This document shows, piece by piece, positions 36,901-47,992 of a DNA stretch of 64,000 nt. Positions within the stretch are counted from its first letter, which is position 1, and every line of letters starts with the position of its first letter. Location: positions 23,171,501-23,235,500 of the forward strand of contig JAWQUS010000008.1 of assembly GCA_036365455.1 (NCBI GenBank), read 5' to 3'. The position numbers and the translations under genes are program-made. The stretch is from Macrosoma leucophasiata. Taxonomy: Eukaryota > Arthropoda > Insecta > Lepidoptera > Hedylidae. Under the pieces are notes generated by a model that did not search any database, was not told the DNA's origin, and saw only the letters and a program-made list of their open reading frames with translations.

Positions 36901-39900
36901 TGATAAAAATATACCGACGTTCCGGTTTGGATCTTTAAGAATAATATGGATAGGAGATCTGGGTATGCAGGAAAGAGCATGAAAGTAAATTAAACGCGGT
37001 AATTTTGATATCATTCTGCAAGATATGCGATCGCTCACCTATCGCGTTCGCAATGAAGATGTAAGAAAGAGGCTATGTGACGCGTCACACTGCCCACCCC
37101 GTAAGGGCGTGAAGAATGCAGATTGAATATAAAGAATGCAGATTGTTTACCAATTTGTTAGTTTACCACTTATTTTATGTCAAATTTTTTATCTAATGAA
37201 GGTGGCAAACAAGCATGCTGTTCACAAGGATGTAAGTGATGACTATAGCCTGACATCTACAGCCAGTGATTCCCAGAGTGATCCATATAGACCCCCTGGG
37301 ACCCATGGGAGACTCGATGGGGTCTACGTATATGCGTAAATAAAAATGGGATATATGGGAAAGTGATATAAATGTTAACAAGGGGGTCCATAGAAACCAG
37401 AAAAAAATTGAAAATGGTCTACATAGTCTACAAGAACAATAGTTTGGAAACCTCTGATCTACACAAAAACCAACAGTCAAAAAGCATATGTATTGCCACC
37501 CCTGAGATCTTAGTTGTTATGTCTCTGTGACGTGGTTACGGGGCCATACATTTTTACGTATCGTAATCTAATTATCGTGAATCTAGTTAAAAAACGGACA
37601 ATGCATAATTCTCTTTTTTTATTTTAAATATATAGCAATTTGCATATATTTATACACAAATATCAAAGTTACATTGTATGATCATAATACCCGTTGTTTA
37701 TTTAAATTGAATGCATTTTGTAAAGTAATTAACAATAAGGCAATTTTTTGATTAACATCAGTTCTCACACTGCAGTTAAGGATTTACAACCACTGCCTGT
37801 AATTACAACGAGATTTTCAAGTTTTGACCAATTATGGCCCATTTTAATCTTTCAAGGATCGTAAGGCCACCGGCGCCCAGACACAATTGAATTTCAATTG
37901 TCATATTTTTCTCGTGTCTGGAGGGATTAATGGGACATAGGAAATATGAATGTGATTAAATTATAAGCAGGATATTTAATAAAGTTTGTTAATTTAGAAC
38001 AATCCCTCTCTATGAATATTATTGATACAATTGAAAAAAATTTTTTAGTTTGCATAAAAACTACGGAGAAATTGAAATGAAAAGGGGCTTTTTAAATGCC
38101 GTGCCTAGATTTTTTTTACGTAATGGAAGTGGTAAACAAGCATGCAGTTTACATTGATGTTAAGTGATGACTGCAGCCTATAGACACCCACAGAAAGACC
38201 AAGGTCAAAATGCAGATGCGTTACCACTCCTGAGGCCTAAGGTGTTATGCCTCTGTGCCGGAAATTAGAGAGCCGTACATTACCACCTGACCGGAACACG
38301 ATAGTGCTCAACTACCATTTAGCGGCAAGTATATTAGGTAATGCGGTGGTACCTACGCCCGCGAGCTCTGTCACTATAGCTCTACCACCAGTAAAATTAT
38401 TTAATTGGCTATTTTGGAATATTTTAAACTATTTTTATACTTAAAATTACTTTATAGTCTGTATATTCACGGTAAAAAAATATACATGCATATTCCCCAT
38501 TTCCCACAATATTGGGTAAATTTAAATTGCATTAGCATCATTTCCTCTTTCCCCGCCCACCTTGTTTAGATTTCTCCATGGCCTCTTTCACTTGTCTGTC
38601 TTCGTGGTCTTTCATTGATTGGTTAATTATGTCGTCTTCAGAGCTTCCGGACAGCCGGGCGCATTCAGGGAGGTCAGACTCATGGAGGAACGGGGTTTCG
38701 GTGCCGGTCGTGCCAATGCGTAGGACGTTCCTCTTCAAGTCTATATTGCACTGTTGACAAATTATTATACTAAATAAACAAAACAGTACAAATCCAAATA
38801 TAATAAATATATGAGGAACTCCAGAAGACCGAATCGTTGAGCAAATTGTGACATGGCCCTAAGGAAGGATTTGGGGTACGTTTTGACAGTTTTTGTGCCA
38901 AAACCAACGAACGAAAGGAGGCAGAATATGCTCTACACTCTGACTACCCCGTTAGGGACCTGGCGTGAAGATACATACATACATACAGAATATAACCAAA
39001 AATATTTGTAACTTCCAAACGACTGCACCAAATTGTACAAATCATTATTTTCATCATCATCATATCAGCCATAAGACGTCCACTGCTGAACATAGGCCTC
39101 CCCCAAGGACCTCCATGCCGACCGATCGGAAGCGACGTGCATCCAGCGGGTACCTGCAGCCTTGATCAGGTCGTCGGTCCATCTTGCAGGTGGACGTCCT
39201 ACGCTGCGTTTGCCGATACGTGGTCTCCACTCGAGAACCTTTCTGCCCCAGCGGCTATCGGTTCTCCGAGCTATGTGCCCTGCCCATTGCCACTTCAGCT
39301 TGGAAATCTGCTTGGCTATGTCAGCGACTTTCGTTCGCCTACGGATCTCCTCATTTCTGATTCGATCCAGTAGGGAAACGCCGAGCATAGCCCTTTCCAT
39401 TGACCGCTGAGTGACTTGGAGCTTTCGTACGAGACCCATAGTGAGAGACCACGTCTCGGCACCGTAGGTCATCACCGGTAAAACGCACTGGTTAAAGACT
39501 TTCGTCTTCAAGGACTGCGGGATGTTTGACGAGAAAACGCTCCTTAACTTCCCGAACGCTGCCCAGCCGAGTTGGATTCGGCGAATGACCTCTTTCTCGA
39601 AGTTCGACCTGCCTAGTTGTATGGTGTGTCCTAAATAGACATATTCGTCGACAACTTCGAGGATCGAGTTCCCAACGGATACTGGAGTGGGCGATACAAG
39701 GTTATTAAACATGACCTTGGTCTTATCCATGTTCATTTTAAGGCCCACTCTTTGGGACACTCGATTGAGGTCTTCGAGCATTGTGCTGAGATCTTCCAGC
39801 GACTCTGCCATGACTATAATATCGTCGGCAAACCGAAGGTGAGTGATGTATTCGCCGTTGACATTGATGCCTAGTCCTTGCCATTCCAGGAGCTTGAAGG

Positions 39901-42900
39901 CGTCTTCCATTGCATTGGTGAAGAGCAGGGGTGAAATGACATCTCCCTGTCTTACTCCCCTCTGCAAAGGAATCGCCCTCGTGCATTGGTCCTGTACTCG
40001 GACTGACATGGTGGCGTTTTTATACAGACACTTCAACACTTCGATATACCGATAGTCAATGTGGCAACGCTGTAAAGACTGCAGCACAGCCCATGTTTCA
40101 ACCGAATCAAAGGCTTTCTCATAGTCCACGAACGCTAAGCATAATGGCCGGTTATACTCCTCGGACTTCTGTATAACCTGCCGCAGCGTGTGTATGTGGT
40201 CTATGGTACTATAGCCTTTTCGGAAACCGGCTTGTTCGGGAGGCTGGAAGTCATCAAACCTGCGAGCGAGACGGTTCGTGATCACCCTCGAAAACAGCTT
40301 ATAGACATGGCTCAGAAGCGAGATGGGTCTATAGTTCTTCAATAAGGCTTTATCACCTTTTTTGAAGAAAAGCACCACCACGCCTCTGTTCCATGCTTCC
40401 GGCGTAGTACCTTCGAATAGGACGGAATTAAAGAGCTTCTGAAGGACTTTCAGTAACGGTGATCCACCCGCTTGCAGAAGCTCTGTAGTGATTCCGTCCT
40501 CTCCAGGCGCCTTGTTGTTCTTAAGCTGTTTGAGGGCCATCCTAATCTCGTACAGGCTGATGTCCGGGATATCTTCGGTATAGTGTCGGGTTAATTTGGC
40601 TCTCGGGTCTCTAACCAAATCAGAGGCAGGTTGTGCGACCGAGGTATATAACTGCCCATAGAACCTCTCGATCTCCCGCAATACCTCAGGCTTAGTCGAC
40701 GCTAAACTACCGTCCTCTGTCTTCAGCTGCATCAGCCGGCTCTGTCCAATAGACAGATCCCTTGCAAACACTTTGGAGCCCTTGTTTCTCTCTATCGTTT
40801 CCTCAACACATTTTGTGTTGAAGGATCTGATATCGTGCCGCAAGGACTGTTGGATCTGTCTATTAAGTTGCCGGTATTTTTCAGCTTCATCAGAGGTCTG
40901 CAGTGTCATTGAGCGTCGTTCTGCCATAAGGTTGAGGGTTTGATCGGTTAGTTTTTGAGGTCTATTTCGTCGGCGAGTTTTAAAGTATTTATACCCCACC
41001 GACTGGACAGTTTCTACCAACCTGTCATTCATATCGTCCACTGAGATGCAATCCTCCAGGCAAGCAAAGCGATTTTTCAATTCGAGCTGAAAGCTCTCGG
41101 GGTTTTGTATGTGAGAAATAGTAGGTCGGAGCGTAGACTTCATTAGACGAGATCTTTCGATCTTGATGTTTAAATTCAATGTGCCCCTAACCATTCGGTG
41201 ATCACTTCCGGTTTTCACCCTGTGAATCACGGAGACATCATTGAATATGTGTTTCTTGTTGGTCATAATGAAGTCTATCTCATTTTTTGTGGAACCGTCG
41301 GGGCTCATCCAGGTCCATTTCCTATGAGGCGGCTTCTTGAAAAAGGAGTTCATCATAAAAAGTTCCTCCTTCTCCAGAAAATTGGCCAGCCTCTGGCCCC
41401 TAGGGTTCCGATTCCCACATCCAAATTGCCCCACTCTCAGCTCATTATCGCATCCCTTGCCCAGCTTTGCGTTGAAGTCTCCCATTACAACAGTGAAATA
41501 CGTTTTGGAAGTATGTATGGCCCTACTTATGTCCTCATACATAGCTTCCACCTCGTCGTCCGTAATCATTATTTTATGTGTTCGTTATTGTCAGGAAGAC
41601 GTTTGCATTAAAAAAAAAAACAAATATTTAAAAAATTGCGAAGGCAGTAAGAAGTAAGCGTGGAAATAAAAAATACGCGAACACTCACAGCCCCACAGTA
41701 GGTATAAACCTGTGTCGTGGGTGCAGTTTTACACACAACACATACACAAACACCCAGACGGAAAGAAATATCTGTAGGCCATACAAATATGTGTTCCGGT
41801 GCGGGGATCGAACCCGCGACCCTTCGAATCAAACGGTAATCTCGCACCGCTGGACTACCGGGAGCTTCTACTTAGTAGAAATATTAATTAAGGTTCATGA
41901 GAGGCTTAGAGAATTGTGGGTGTTTGCCTGAATGCTTGAACGAATGCATTTACCACTCCTCGACCCTTCTTAGAACACAGGCATGAAGTTACGATTTTTC
42001 TATTGAATAAGTTGTCTTCGTTCGAGCAAAAGCAACAATACAGTACTAGTTTCATTTCGTAACCAATCCCATAAATGTTACAGAACAAAACATAAACAGA
42101 CTATTCAGTAACATTCCACTTAAATAGGATCTAAAAATACATAATTTATAGTACATATGGAAAACTCCGCTGAATTCTAGATACCAAGCTCCACGACGCA
42201 CTCAACGACGCCAAGGACAGACATAGATGGAAGAATATCATCCGTCACAAATTAATCTCCCATCACGAAATCACGACCCGCAGTAATGAGGAGTACGACG
42301 CAAGGAGGAGGAGCATGAAAATATGAATTACCTAATATACTTGCCGCTAAATGGTAGTGTTCAGCACTATCGTGTTCCGGTCAGGTGGTAATGTACGGCC
42401 CTGTAATTTCAGGCACAGAGGCCATAACACCTTAGGCCTCAGGAGTGGCAGCGCATCTGCATTTTGACCTCTGGTCATTGTGTGGGTGTCTGTAGGCTGC
42501 AGTCATCATTGAAATAAAACTATTTTTACGGATTTATCTCGCGTATATTAAACTAAAATGATTTTTAAAATCAACCCGACGTTTCGGTCGCTTTTCAGCT
42601 TCCGTAGTCCCGGGCAGACCACCAGCACCACCTGCAGTCATCACTTAACATCAATGTGAACTGCATGCTTGTTTGCCACTTATATTATATTTAAAAAAAA
42701 ATGAAGAAATTTAACACTCGCGAACCAATAAAATTGCGTAAAATTAAACTTGAGTGAAACTCGTGAATCGACTGAAAGCAGCATTTTTTATTTTTACCCC
42801 ATTTTTATCCTTTAGGGTAAAAAAGGGAACTTATAAACTTTTACCTTTTAAAAATAACTTGTATTGCGCCACTGACAAGCACCGTCAAATGCACGTGCCT

Positions 42901-45900
42901 TGCTAGGGGAAAAGCGGTCAGTCGTCTTCTGTTTTGAACAGTCGTCGCGTCAAGGCAAATGGGGGAAATATTATTATAACCGGCCAACTGTGTGTCAAAC
43001 TGGCGTTCACATAGTTTCGTACAATTGAGAGGTTTCCCATCTAAAATACTATATTATAGGGAAAAAGGACCCAACAATTTTTTTTTTAAAGTTATGTCGT
43101 TGAACAACTGATAAACGAAACATTCTGTCGGCGGTTCATTCAATACCGAAACTTTTGTCGGATATATGTTTCGTAGCCCGATTTTCACCAGGTCATCGGT
43201 CCACTCGAAGCGAAGACTTCTGCCACAACGGTAGTCGATTCTTCGAGCTATGTGCCCTGCCCACTGCCACTTGAGTTTAGCATCTATCATGAAAACACAA
43301 CATCTAAGCTTAATGTATAAATCAATTATATTACCTGATGCCTTTTGAGCATGTCGAGCCCCAATAACATGTCCATGGGTTGTTCCTCCAACACAGAAAA
43401 GGAAGTGGTAAGGAAGTCCTGCTCGATCCTCATTTGCACCATGTGTATACGGCCGATTATCCTCTGAACACCAACACCTTTCGCTATGCCTGCCCATCTA
43501 AAATTTCAGTTTTACTATTAGGAAACTGGCCCCTACGCGATGATAATGAAAGCTTTATTTGATTGAATTTAGATAAGTGGGGAGTTTTCTTTACACCAAG
43601 ACCATTTTGATATTAGGAACAGTTATTTAGAACGACATTTTTTATATAATTAAAGGTTGGGCCACTCAAAGGCCACACAAAGGTTGAAACTCTTTGAAAA
43701 ATTGCTTAGGATTTAGTGACATTCTAAAACAAATGTGGAACTTGGAATCAGATATTGTAAAAACAATTTAGTGAGTTATAGACGGAAAAGTTAGACCCTC
43801 AATTCTCAAATAGAGGATTGAAGGCCCACCTATACCAGGCAATTTTGTGCACTAGGAGAAAGTTTTTATGTCAGTCAATACAAAAATTTCATAAAATTTG
43901 TGAATATAAGATACTAACACAAAACGCTATGGTTATCAGTATATCTTTGTGCAAAATGGACCCTCAATCCTCACACCATGAAAGTCTGCGATTTTTTAAA
44001 ACCCTTACCTATAGCTACCGTTTGTTAACCTATGTGCTATATAATAAATTGTCAAAAATTGTGAAACGAAGAACATTTGTGAATATAAGATACTAACACA
44101 AAACGCTATGGTTATCAGTATATCTTTGTGCAAAATGGACCCTCAATCCTCACACTCATGAAAATTTTGCGATTTTTTAAAAACCCTTACCTATAGCTAC
44201 TGTTTGTTAACCTATGTGCTATATAATAAATTGTCAAAAATTGTGAAACGAAGAACGGGTCACTACGTCCCCGTCGCCTATTGGCTAAACATGGGACAAA
44301 AACATAATTGACGTATCTTCAGTGTTTGTGCGTATGCTTGAATGCGTGCATTTGTGCCTACTTCTTCGAGGAATACAAGCGTTCAGTTTTTTACGTTTAT
44401 AAAACCGACCGCTGGAGTAAAGCTAAGTATCCACCAGTCAACTTTTGACTTGCAACACGGACGAACAACAAGTTCGGCAACGTTGCATAACAACGCGCAA
44501 AATTGCCAGTGGGCACTCAACATGACTCGCGGCTTGTTTTAAAGAGCATCTTTTTTTATGTAATGGAAGTGATAAACAAGCATGCAGTTCACATTGATGT
44601 TAAGCGATGACTGCAGCCTATAGACACCCACACAAAGACCAGGGTCAAAATGCAGATGCGTTACCACTCCTGAGGCCTAAGGTGAAATGCCTCTGTGCCG
44701 GAAATTACAGGGCCGTACATTACCACCTGACCGGAACACAATATTGCTGAATATACCATTTAGCGGGAAGTGTATTAGGTAATGTGTTACAGAACAAAAC
44801 ATAAACAGACTATTCAGTAATGTGGTGGTGCCTACGCCCACGAGCTCCGTCACTGGAGCTCTACCACCAGTTGAATATCTAATAATATCAATTGTCAAGG
44901 GAAGACACGACGGACAAAACATTGCAAAACAATAAATCCGCGTTGGCAACATATGAGCAACAATATTGTGCATCAAATATTACCAAGTGGATACTTGGCC
45001 TAAGAATAACAAACACATACCTTGTATCTACGAGCCGCATAATATTACATCTCTCAGCGCACGCGGCCGACATAATAGTAGTCTGGGCTCCTGAATCTAT
45101 GAATGCCTTGACAGGAAACCTGAATCGTTACATACAAAATGACAAACTGTTCAGTATACTCATGAATTGCATATCACAAGGCATTGAATTATATGAATAC
45201 ACAATAAAGTTATACAAGAGATTTAATTCAAGGATTTTGGTGCGATGGTACTAAATTTTAATACAAGATTGAGAATATTGATAGTATAGGTACAGTATGT
45301 GAAAAATTTGAATGCCAGTGCCTGCATAAATTTTGCACCAGTATCTACCTCGCGTCAACCACAGAGATGAGAAAGAAAGCAAGTTTTCATGTTGGTCTGA
45401 TGAGCGAAATACTCCCAAATTGCCCTCCATTGCACATATCCATTTGTTACTAACTTTACAGACCCTGTACCTTCACAGATCTAGAGCGCTAACCTCCTGT
45501 GTAGAAGTGATTACTGGGTCTCTTTGGTGGTATTAGTTTTTTTTTTACGTCATTAGGTTGACAAACAAGCAGACAGGCCACCTGATGGAAAGTGGTCACC
45601 GTCGCCTATGAACATTTGCAAAACCAGGGGATTTTTGACGAATCTCATATTGTACCTAGGGAACATGAGTCCTCAGAGGGAAGTTTGTTCCACAATTCAC
45701 ACATTCTAGGCAGGATCAAACATGAGAACCGCACCATTGAGCACTGCCAGGTGTCCAGTTGGTGAGGGCAGAACTTATCTCTTCAGCAGGCAGTACAGTG
45801 TAGGAAAAGAGATGGTGGCATCATGTTGATGTAGTCAGTCTAAGATCCAAATGTAGATCGACCTTTACCTATCTGTTCACGGAATGAAACATTGTTTTTA

Positions 45901-47413
45901 TCAAACTTCATACATAAACAAACACATCTTGCATGTATTGCCTGTCAAAATATGTTCATTATGATTGTTTAAAACAAACAGATATAAATATTCAAATAAA
46001 ATCAACAGAAAACTTACCCGTTGACATGACAATTTATGTACAACATGACAACTGTCCCAAATGTCTCTGGGTTGTACTCCATCGCTGCTTCCATGTTAGC
46101 CTCAATGTTCTTTTGTCTGATCTCTTCTGCAATCATACGCTGAGCTTCTGTGTCAAATGGGTCTGAATTCATCATCCTGAACAACACAGTGATATGGTTA
46201 ATTGACATGAAATGTTAAATATGACAATACAAATAATAATAGGTATAGAAAAATTACTATTTTGTACTGAAGGTGTGATGTAATTATGTTTTAATCTAAT
46301 CGATAAACCAGGCCTTCCCCGTAAGAGACTTGGCTTGTACATATACACATACGTACAATTTCACACTGAAGGTGTGATATATGTAATTACGATGTATTTA
46401 CCTCATCAATAAATATATTTCAATCTAATCATGTCATCATTTAAAATCAATGTGAGCTGCAAGCTTGTTTGCCACCTTATATACAAAAAAAATTCAAATG
46501 TAATGTTAATATCACCTTATTCTTTGTTGTTGTCTTTCTGTTCTAGCAGATATTTGATCTCGAAGCACTGACTCAAAGGTATCTACAAAAAAGCATTCAC
46601 ACAGTAAGCATGACTTTGTAAAATTATAATGTTTCAAACAGTAGCTGTGACATGCTAACATACCAAGATTTCCACTTAGCAAAGCATCGGCTAAGCGTGG
46701 ATTGTTCTGTTTGAGAAGGGCAAGTTGGTCGGGATTGGCCATGAACATTTCCCTAATAATGCGAGGATCTTCTTCCACTGGCGCGGTTCGGGTGGCCATC
46801 GATGAAGAACTAGCAGGGGGCACACGGATGTTGCTGAAGTCTAGGCTTGCTATGCCACTAGGAAGTGCTGTAAATACATTGAATGGGAATGTAATTTAAT
46901 TTTTTTTTATCAAAAACACGACATCTAAACACAATAGATTTTTGACTGGTGTCAAGCATGTTTTTTTTTTCAAGTTTTCCAAAGAAAAAATAATATGTCT
47001 TTGTTTCGAATTTGGCTAAGGTGGAGATGTGGGATGACAAAAATGACGCGTATTGTCAGGAATGACAACAAAATAGGATGACATAGCAGTTTCGTGGACA
47101 ATCATGTAAACGAAAGCGGGGAAGAAAGTTCATTGATTCTAATAAGTTTACCTTGGCTAGCATCGTTCATGTGAAGGTTAGAAGCGGACTGCAGCATGTG
47201 AAGCAAGACAATAACGTCTCCATCCCGCACACCATGTTCTTTTAGCGATTTCCTGTCGTCCAGTAGCGGCTTACCGTTGAAATTCAGCGTAATATCTTTA
47301 GCGGGAAACCCTGATTCTATCTCACAAAAAGCCTTAAAGTTCTCTAATTCGAGATCTTCCGAGACGTCCAAGACGAAAATTTCGTCGTTGAGTGTAGTGA
47401 CTGTAACTTTCAT
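30941..47413 (-). CDS. Ddi1: Ddi1 / rings lost: ubiquitin-like, retroviral-type aspartic protease, UBA shuttle protein (ten exons)
   Basis: Exons in transcript order are 47152-47413, 46664-46867, 46516-46582, 46018-46176, 45021-45119, 43335-43497, 38561-38750, 34157-34246, 31825-31919 and 30941-31021. All junctions are GT/AG and in phase. The total is 1,410 nt, 469 residues. Residues 1-80 are a ubiquitin-like domain. The protease domain carries the catalytic DSGAQT motif (Asp ~239) and [17 protein letters not shown] Pro/Ala linker (exon 8) leads to a UBA domain at ~428-469 ending in FAKSLKF. Ddi1 proteins deliver ubiquitinated cargo to the proteasome and, in animals, the protease activates the NRF1-type proteasome-stress factor; fly rings lost is also needed for ring canals. 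The active-site Asp is intact. If the exon 7 donor is not used, the frame continues seven codons to a stop at 38538, giving a 388-residue form without UBA. Intron 6 holds a nearly 2.5-kb RTE insertion in the same orientation. Confidence 0.93.
31062..31300 (+). repeat. RTE-like 3' fragment, copy 2
   Basis: ACTAGCTGATCCGGCAAACT through CACGGGTGATGGCG. It follows a short TA repeat (31037-31060) and starts ~40 bases upstream of Ddi1 exon 10. Confidence 0.6.
31478..31670. mobile_element. MITE of the 'GGACACTTCGACGTCCCG' type
   Basis: Uninterrupted copy, TGGACACTTCGACGTCCCGG to GGAATTTTAGCAGAGTG. Other copies are at 2786-3060, 25105-25300, 26290-26680 (split by a SINE) and 56829-57025. Confidence 0.55.
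31990..32290 (+). mobile_element. Family A element, full length
   Basis: From TTACTGGTGGTAGAGCTC to CATTACATAAAAAAA, in Ddi1 intron 8, about 70 bases from the acceptor of exon 9. Confidence 0.8.
32951..33240 (+). mobile_element. Family A element, full length
   Basis: From TTGGTGGTAGAGCTCCAGTG to ATTACATAAAAAAAAA. One of the best-preserved copies. Confidence 0.8.
33408..33691. mobile_element. hAT-like MITE, copy 1
   Basis: Terminal inverted repeats CATAGAGCAACAC / GTGTTGCTCTATA and an exact 8-bp duplication TGCTACAG (33400-33407 and 33692-33699). No coding capacity. Shares its interior with 61556-61849 in inverse orientation. Confidence 0.8.
33741..34034. mobile_element. Terminal-inverted-repeat element carrying a tRNA-like module
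   Basis: 38-bp ends at 33741-33778 and 33997-34034 are reverse complements with one mismatch. Inside, the minus strand from ~33852 reads as a tRNA-like unit: acceptor GCTTCAG pairing CTGAAGT, A box TAGCTCAATTGG, B box GAGTTCGAGTC and a closed T arm. The anticodon loop seems to have nine bases, so it is not a normal tRNA. TTATCTGTCCTTTTT occurs on both sides (33730 and 34078). In Ddi1 intron 8. Confidence 0.65.
34627..34790. mobile_element. Relative of the 50.4-kb MITE
   Basis: Shares, in inverse orientation, GACAATGACGACAGCAATTT and CGATAGGCCGACGG with the 50.4-kb element. Confidence 0.45.
34791..36128. other. Ddi1 intron 7 sequence, mostly featureless
   Basis: Apart from the repeat at 35315-35505 nothing recognisable is seen. 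A 60-codon ORF at 35509-35691 shows no family features. Confidence 0.45.
35315..35505 (+). repeat. Repeat of the CAAGTGCGAGTCGGAC type
   Basis: AGCCAAGTGCGAGTCGGACT, a short palindrome (CCATTATCTATAAAAAACG / CGTTTTTTAGAGATAATGG), a GACAGACAGACGG run and TTTTTACCCTTTGGGCACGG. This layout is widespread in moth genomes. Confidence 0.6.
36129..36274. mobile_element. PIF/Harbinger-like MITE with perfect 20-bp ends
   Basis: CCCCCTTATTCATAAACGTA and its exact reverse complement bound a 146-bp element. TAA on both sides fits the 3-bp duplication of PIF/Harbinger elements. Confidence 0.75.
36535..36690. repeat. MITE-like repeat, inverse copy of 5545-5760
   Basis: GGATATGCCATAATCGCC through ATTGTTCGGTTGACTGTC. 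Confidence 0.4.
37187..37555 (-). mobile_element. Family A element split by a short hAT-like insertion
   Basis: Diverged family A halves (37187-37262 and 37457-37555) flank a ~193-bp insert at 37264-37456. The insert starts CAGTGATTCCCAGAG and ends TTTGGAAACCTCTG, an imperfect inverted repeat of hAT type, with TCTACA repeated on both sides. Confidence 0.6.
37853..37935. repeat. Palindromic repeat with ACAATTGAAATTCAATTGT
   Basis: GCCACCGGCG...ACACAATTGAATTTCAATTG...TTTCTCGTGTCTGG. A reverse copy is at 57087-57170. Confidence 0.45.
38110..38397 (-). mobile_element. Family A element, full length
   Basis: T-run to CTCTACCACCAGT. In Ddi1 intron 7, about 140 bases past the exon 7 read-through stop. 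Confidence 0.8.
38925..38990 (+). mobile_element. LINE 3' fragment (family E) with its simple-repeat tail
   Basis: CCCCGTTAGGGACCTGGCGT followed by a TACA repeat. The tail shows the 3' end type of the family. Confidence 0.5.
39052..41563 (-). mobile_element. 5'-truncated RTE-type LINE with intact reverse transcriptase ORF
   Basis: One uninterrupted frame of 834 codons (39065-41569) covers the end of an APE-type endonuclease ([17 protein letters not shown]), a full reverse transcriptase ([37 protein letters not shown], catalytic FADD) and the C-terminal region ([22 protein letters not shown]). The 3' end is a TGATGA-type simple repeat, as in RTE elements. A perfect 12-bp direct repeat, AATCATTATTTT, flanks it (39040-39051 and 41564-41575) and marks the target-site duplication. 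The first two codons of the ORF, including the ATG, come from the duplicated target. The N-terminal half of the endonuclease is missing, so this copy cannot move by itself. The lack of any stop and the perfect duplication point to a recent insertion into Ddi1 intron 6. Confidence 0.9.
41665..41866 (-). mobile_element. tRNA-derived SINE (family B)
   Basis: tRNA-like head at the right end (B box GGTTCGATCCCC), body with GTGTTTGTGTATGTG, close to the other copies. It stands ~90 bases upstream of the RTE insertion in Ddi1 intron 6. Confidence 0.75.
42325..42690 (+). mobile_element. Family A element with a nested insertion
   Basis: A ~120-bp insert (about 42510-42632, containing GACGTTTCGGTCGCTTTTCA) interrupts it. 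CTGCAGTCATC is present on both sides as an 11-bp target duplication. Confidence 0.7.
43176..43290 (-). mobile_element. Short RTE LINE fragment (C-terminal region)
   Basis: The minus strand encodes [20 protein letters not shown] and [10 protein letters not shown], matching the C-terminal part of the RTE element at 39 kb with an internal deletion. It lies just downstream of Ddi1 exon 6 and shares an open frame with it by chance. Confidence 0.7.
43897..44256. repeat. Tandem duplication of ~179 bp
   Basis: The unit starting TTTGTGAATATAAGATACTA occurs twice, at 43897 and ~44076, with only a few differences. In Ddi1 intron 5. No recognisable family. Confidence 0.75.
44549..44873 (-). mobile_element. 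Family A element carrying a 35-bp templated insert
   Basis: Full-length copy interrupted at 44785-44820 by a sequence that also occurs at 42077-42112. AATGTG is repeated on both sides of the insert. Confidence 0.7.
45535..45870 (-). mobile_element. LINE 3' region of a moth CR1/Zenon-like type
   Basis: Begins with a T-run and GGTTGACAAACAAGCAGACAG, CCACCTGATGGAAAGTGGTC, a common moth LINE terminus in reverse, and continues for ~300 bp of related non-coding sequence. Lies in Ddi1 intron 4. The exact family is not resolved. Confidence 0.5.
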
Positions 47414-47732
47414 CGTGAAATTTTGATGATGCGTCGATTTAGAACTGTTTACGAACGCGACGTCAGGTTACCAATTTATATTTCGGCAATGACTTTCCAA
47501 AACATTGTAAAATAAGCACGAGTTTAAAATACACTGGCTAATCCAACTTTAGCTATGGAGAAACACTCAAAAATAAAACTTTTCAAGCAGTACCACATAC
47601 CCTTCAGAACTTCGCGAATGTAACTAATATAGGGTTGTACTTTTCATTTTTATAAAATCTGAAAACCGGTAATCTTGTATCGGCTCAATAATTTTGTGCT
47701 GATGATAACAATTAATTTCAAGTAGTAACACA

Positions 47733-47925
47733 AGTTTTTTTTAAAGAATAACGGAAAGAAAAATTTGACTTCAGGCGAGACTCGAACTCGCGGCCTACTG
47801 GGAATCTAGTCCAGCCGCTCTTCCAATTGAGCTACTGAAGTCCTACCCGATTTGTCAAATCTTTCCTTCACATTTATTGCATTGCTTTATGGTAGTAGTA
47901 GCGCCATCTATTGCCATCAAGATAA
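47733..47925. mobile_element. Partial second copy of the tRNA-like element
   Basis: Keeps the left end (TTTAAAGAATAACGGAAAGA), the tRNA-like module and GCGCCATCTATT, then diverges; the right inverted repeat is absent. It lies ~320 bases upstream of the Ddi1 start codon. Confidence 0.6.
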
Positions 47926-47992
47926 AAATAATCATAAGTGTGAAAAATATAGTGCTCAAATCAGTCATCAATCTCATTAAATTTTATGTAGG

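Noticed and set aside
43054..43497. 147-codon ORF as a distinct protein
   Set aside because: It fuses a wrong frame of Ddi1 exon 6 with an RTE LINE fragment by chance.
44892..45254. 120-codon plus-strand ORF
   Set aside because: It is antisense to Ddi1 exon 5 (45021-45119) and has no family resemblance.
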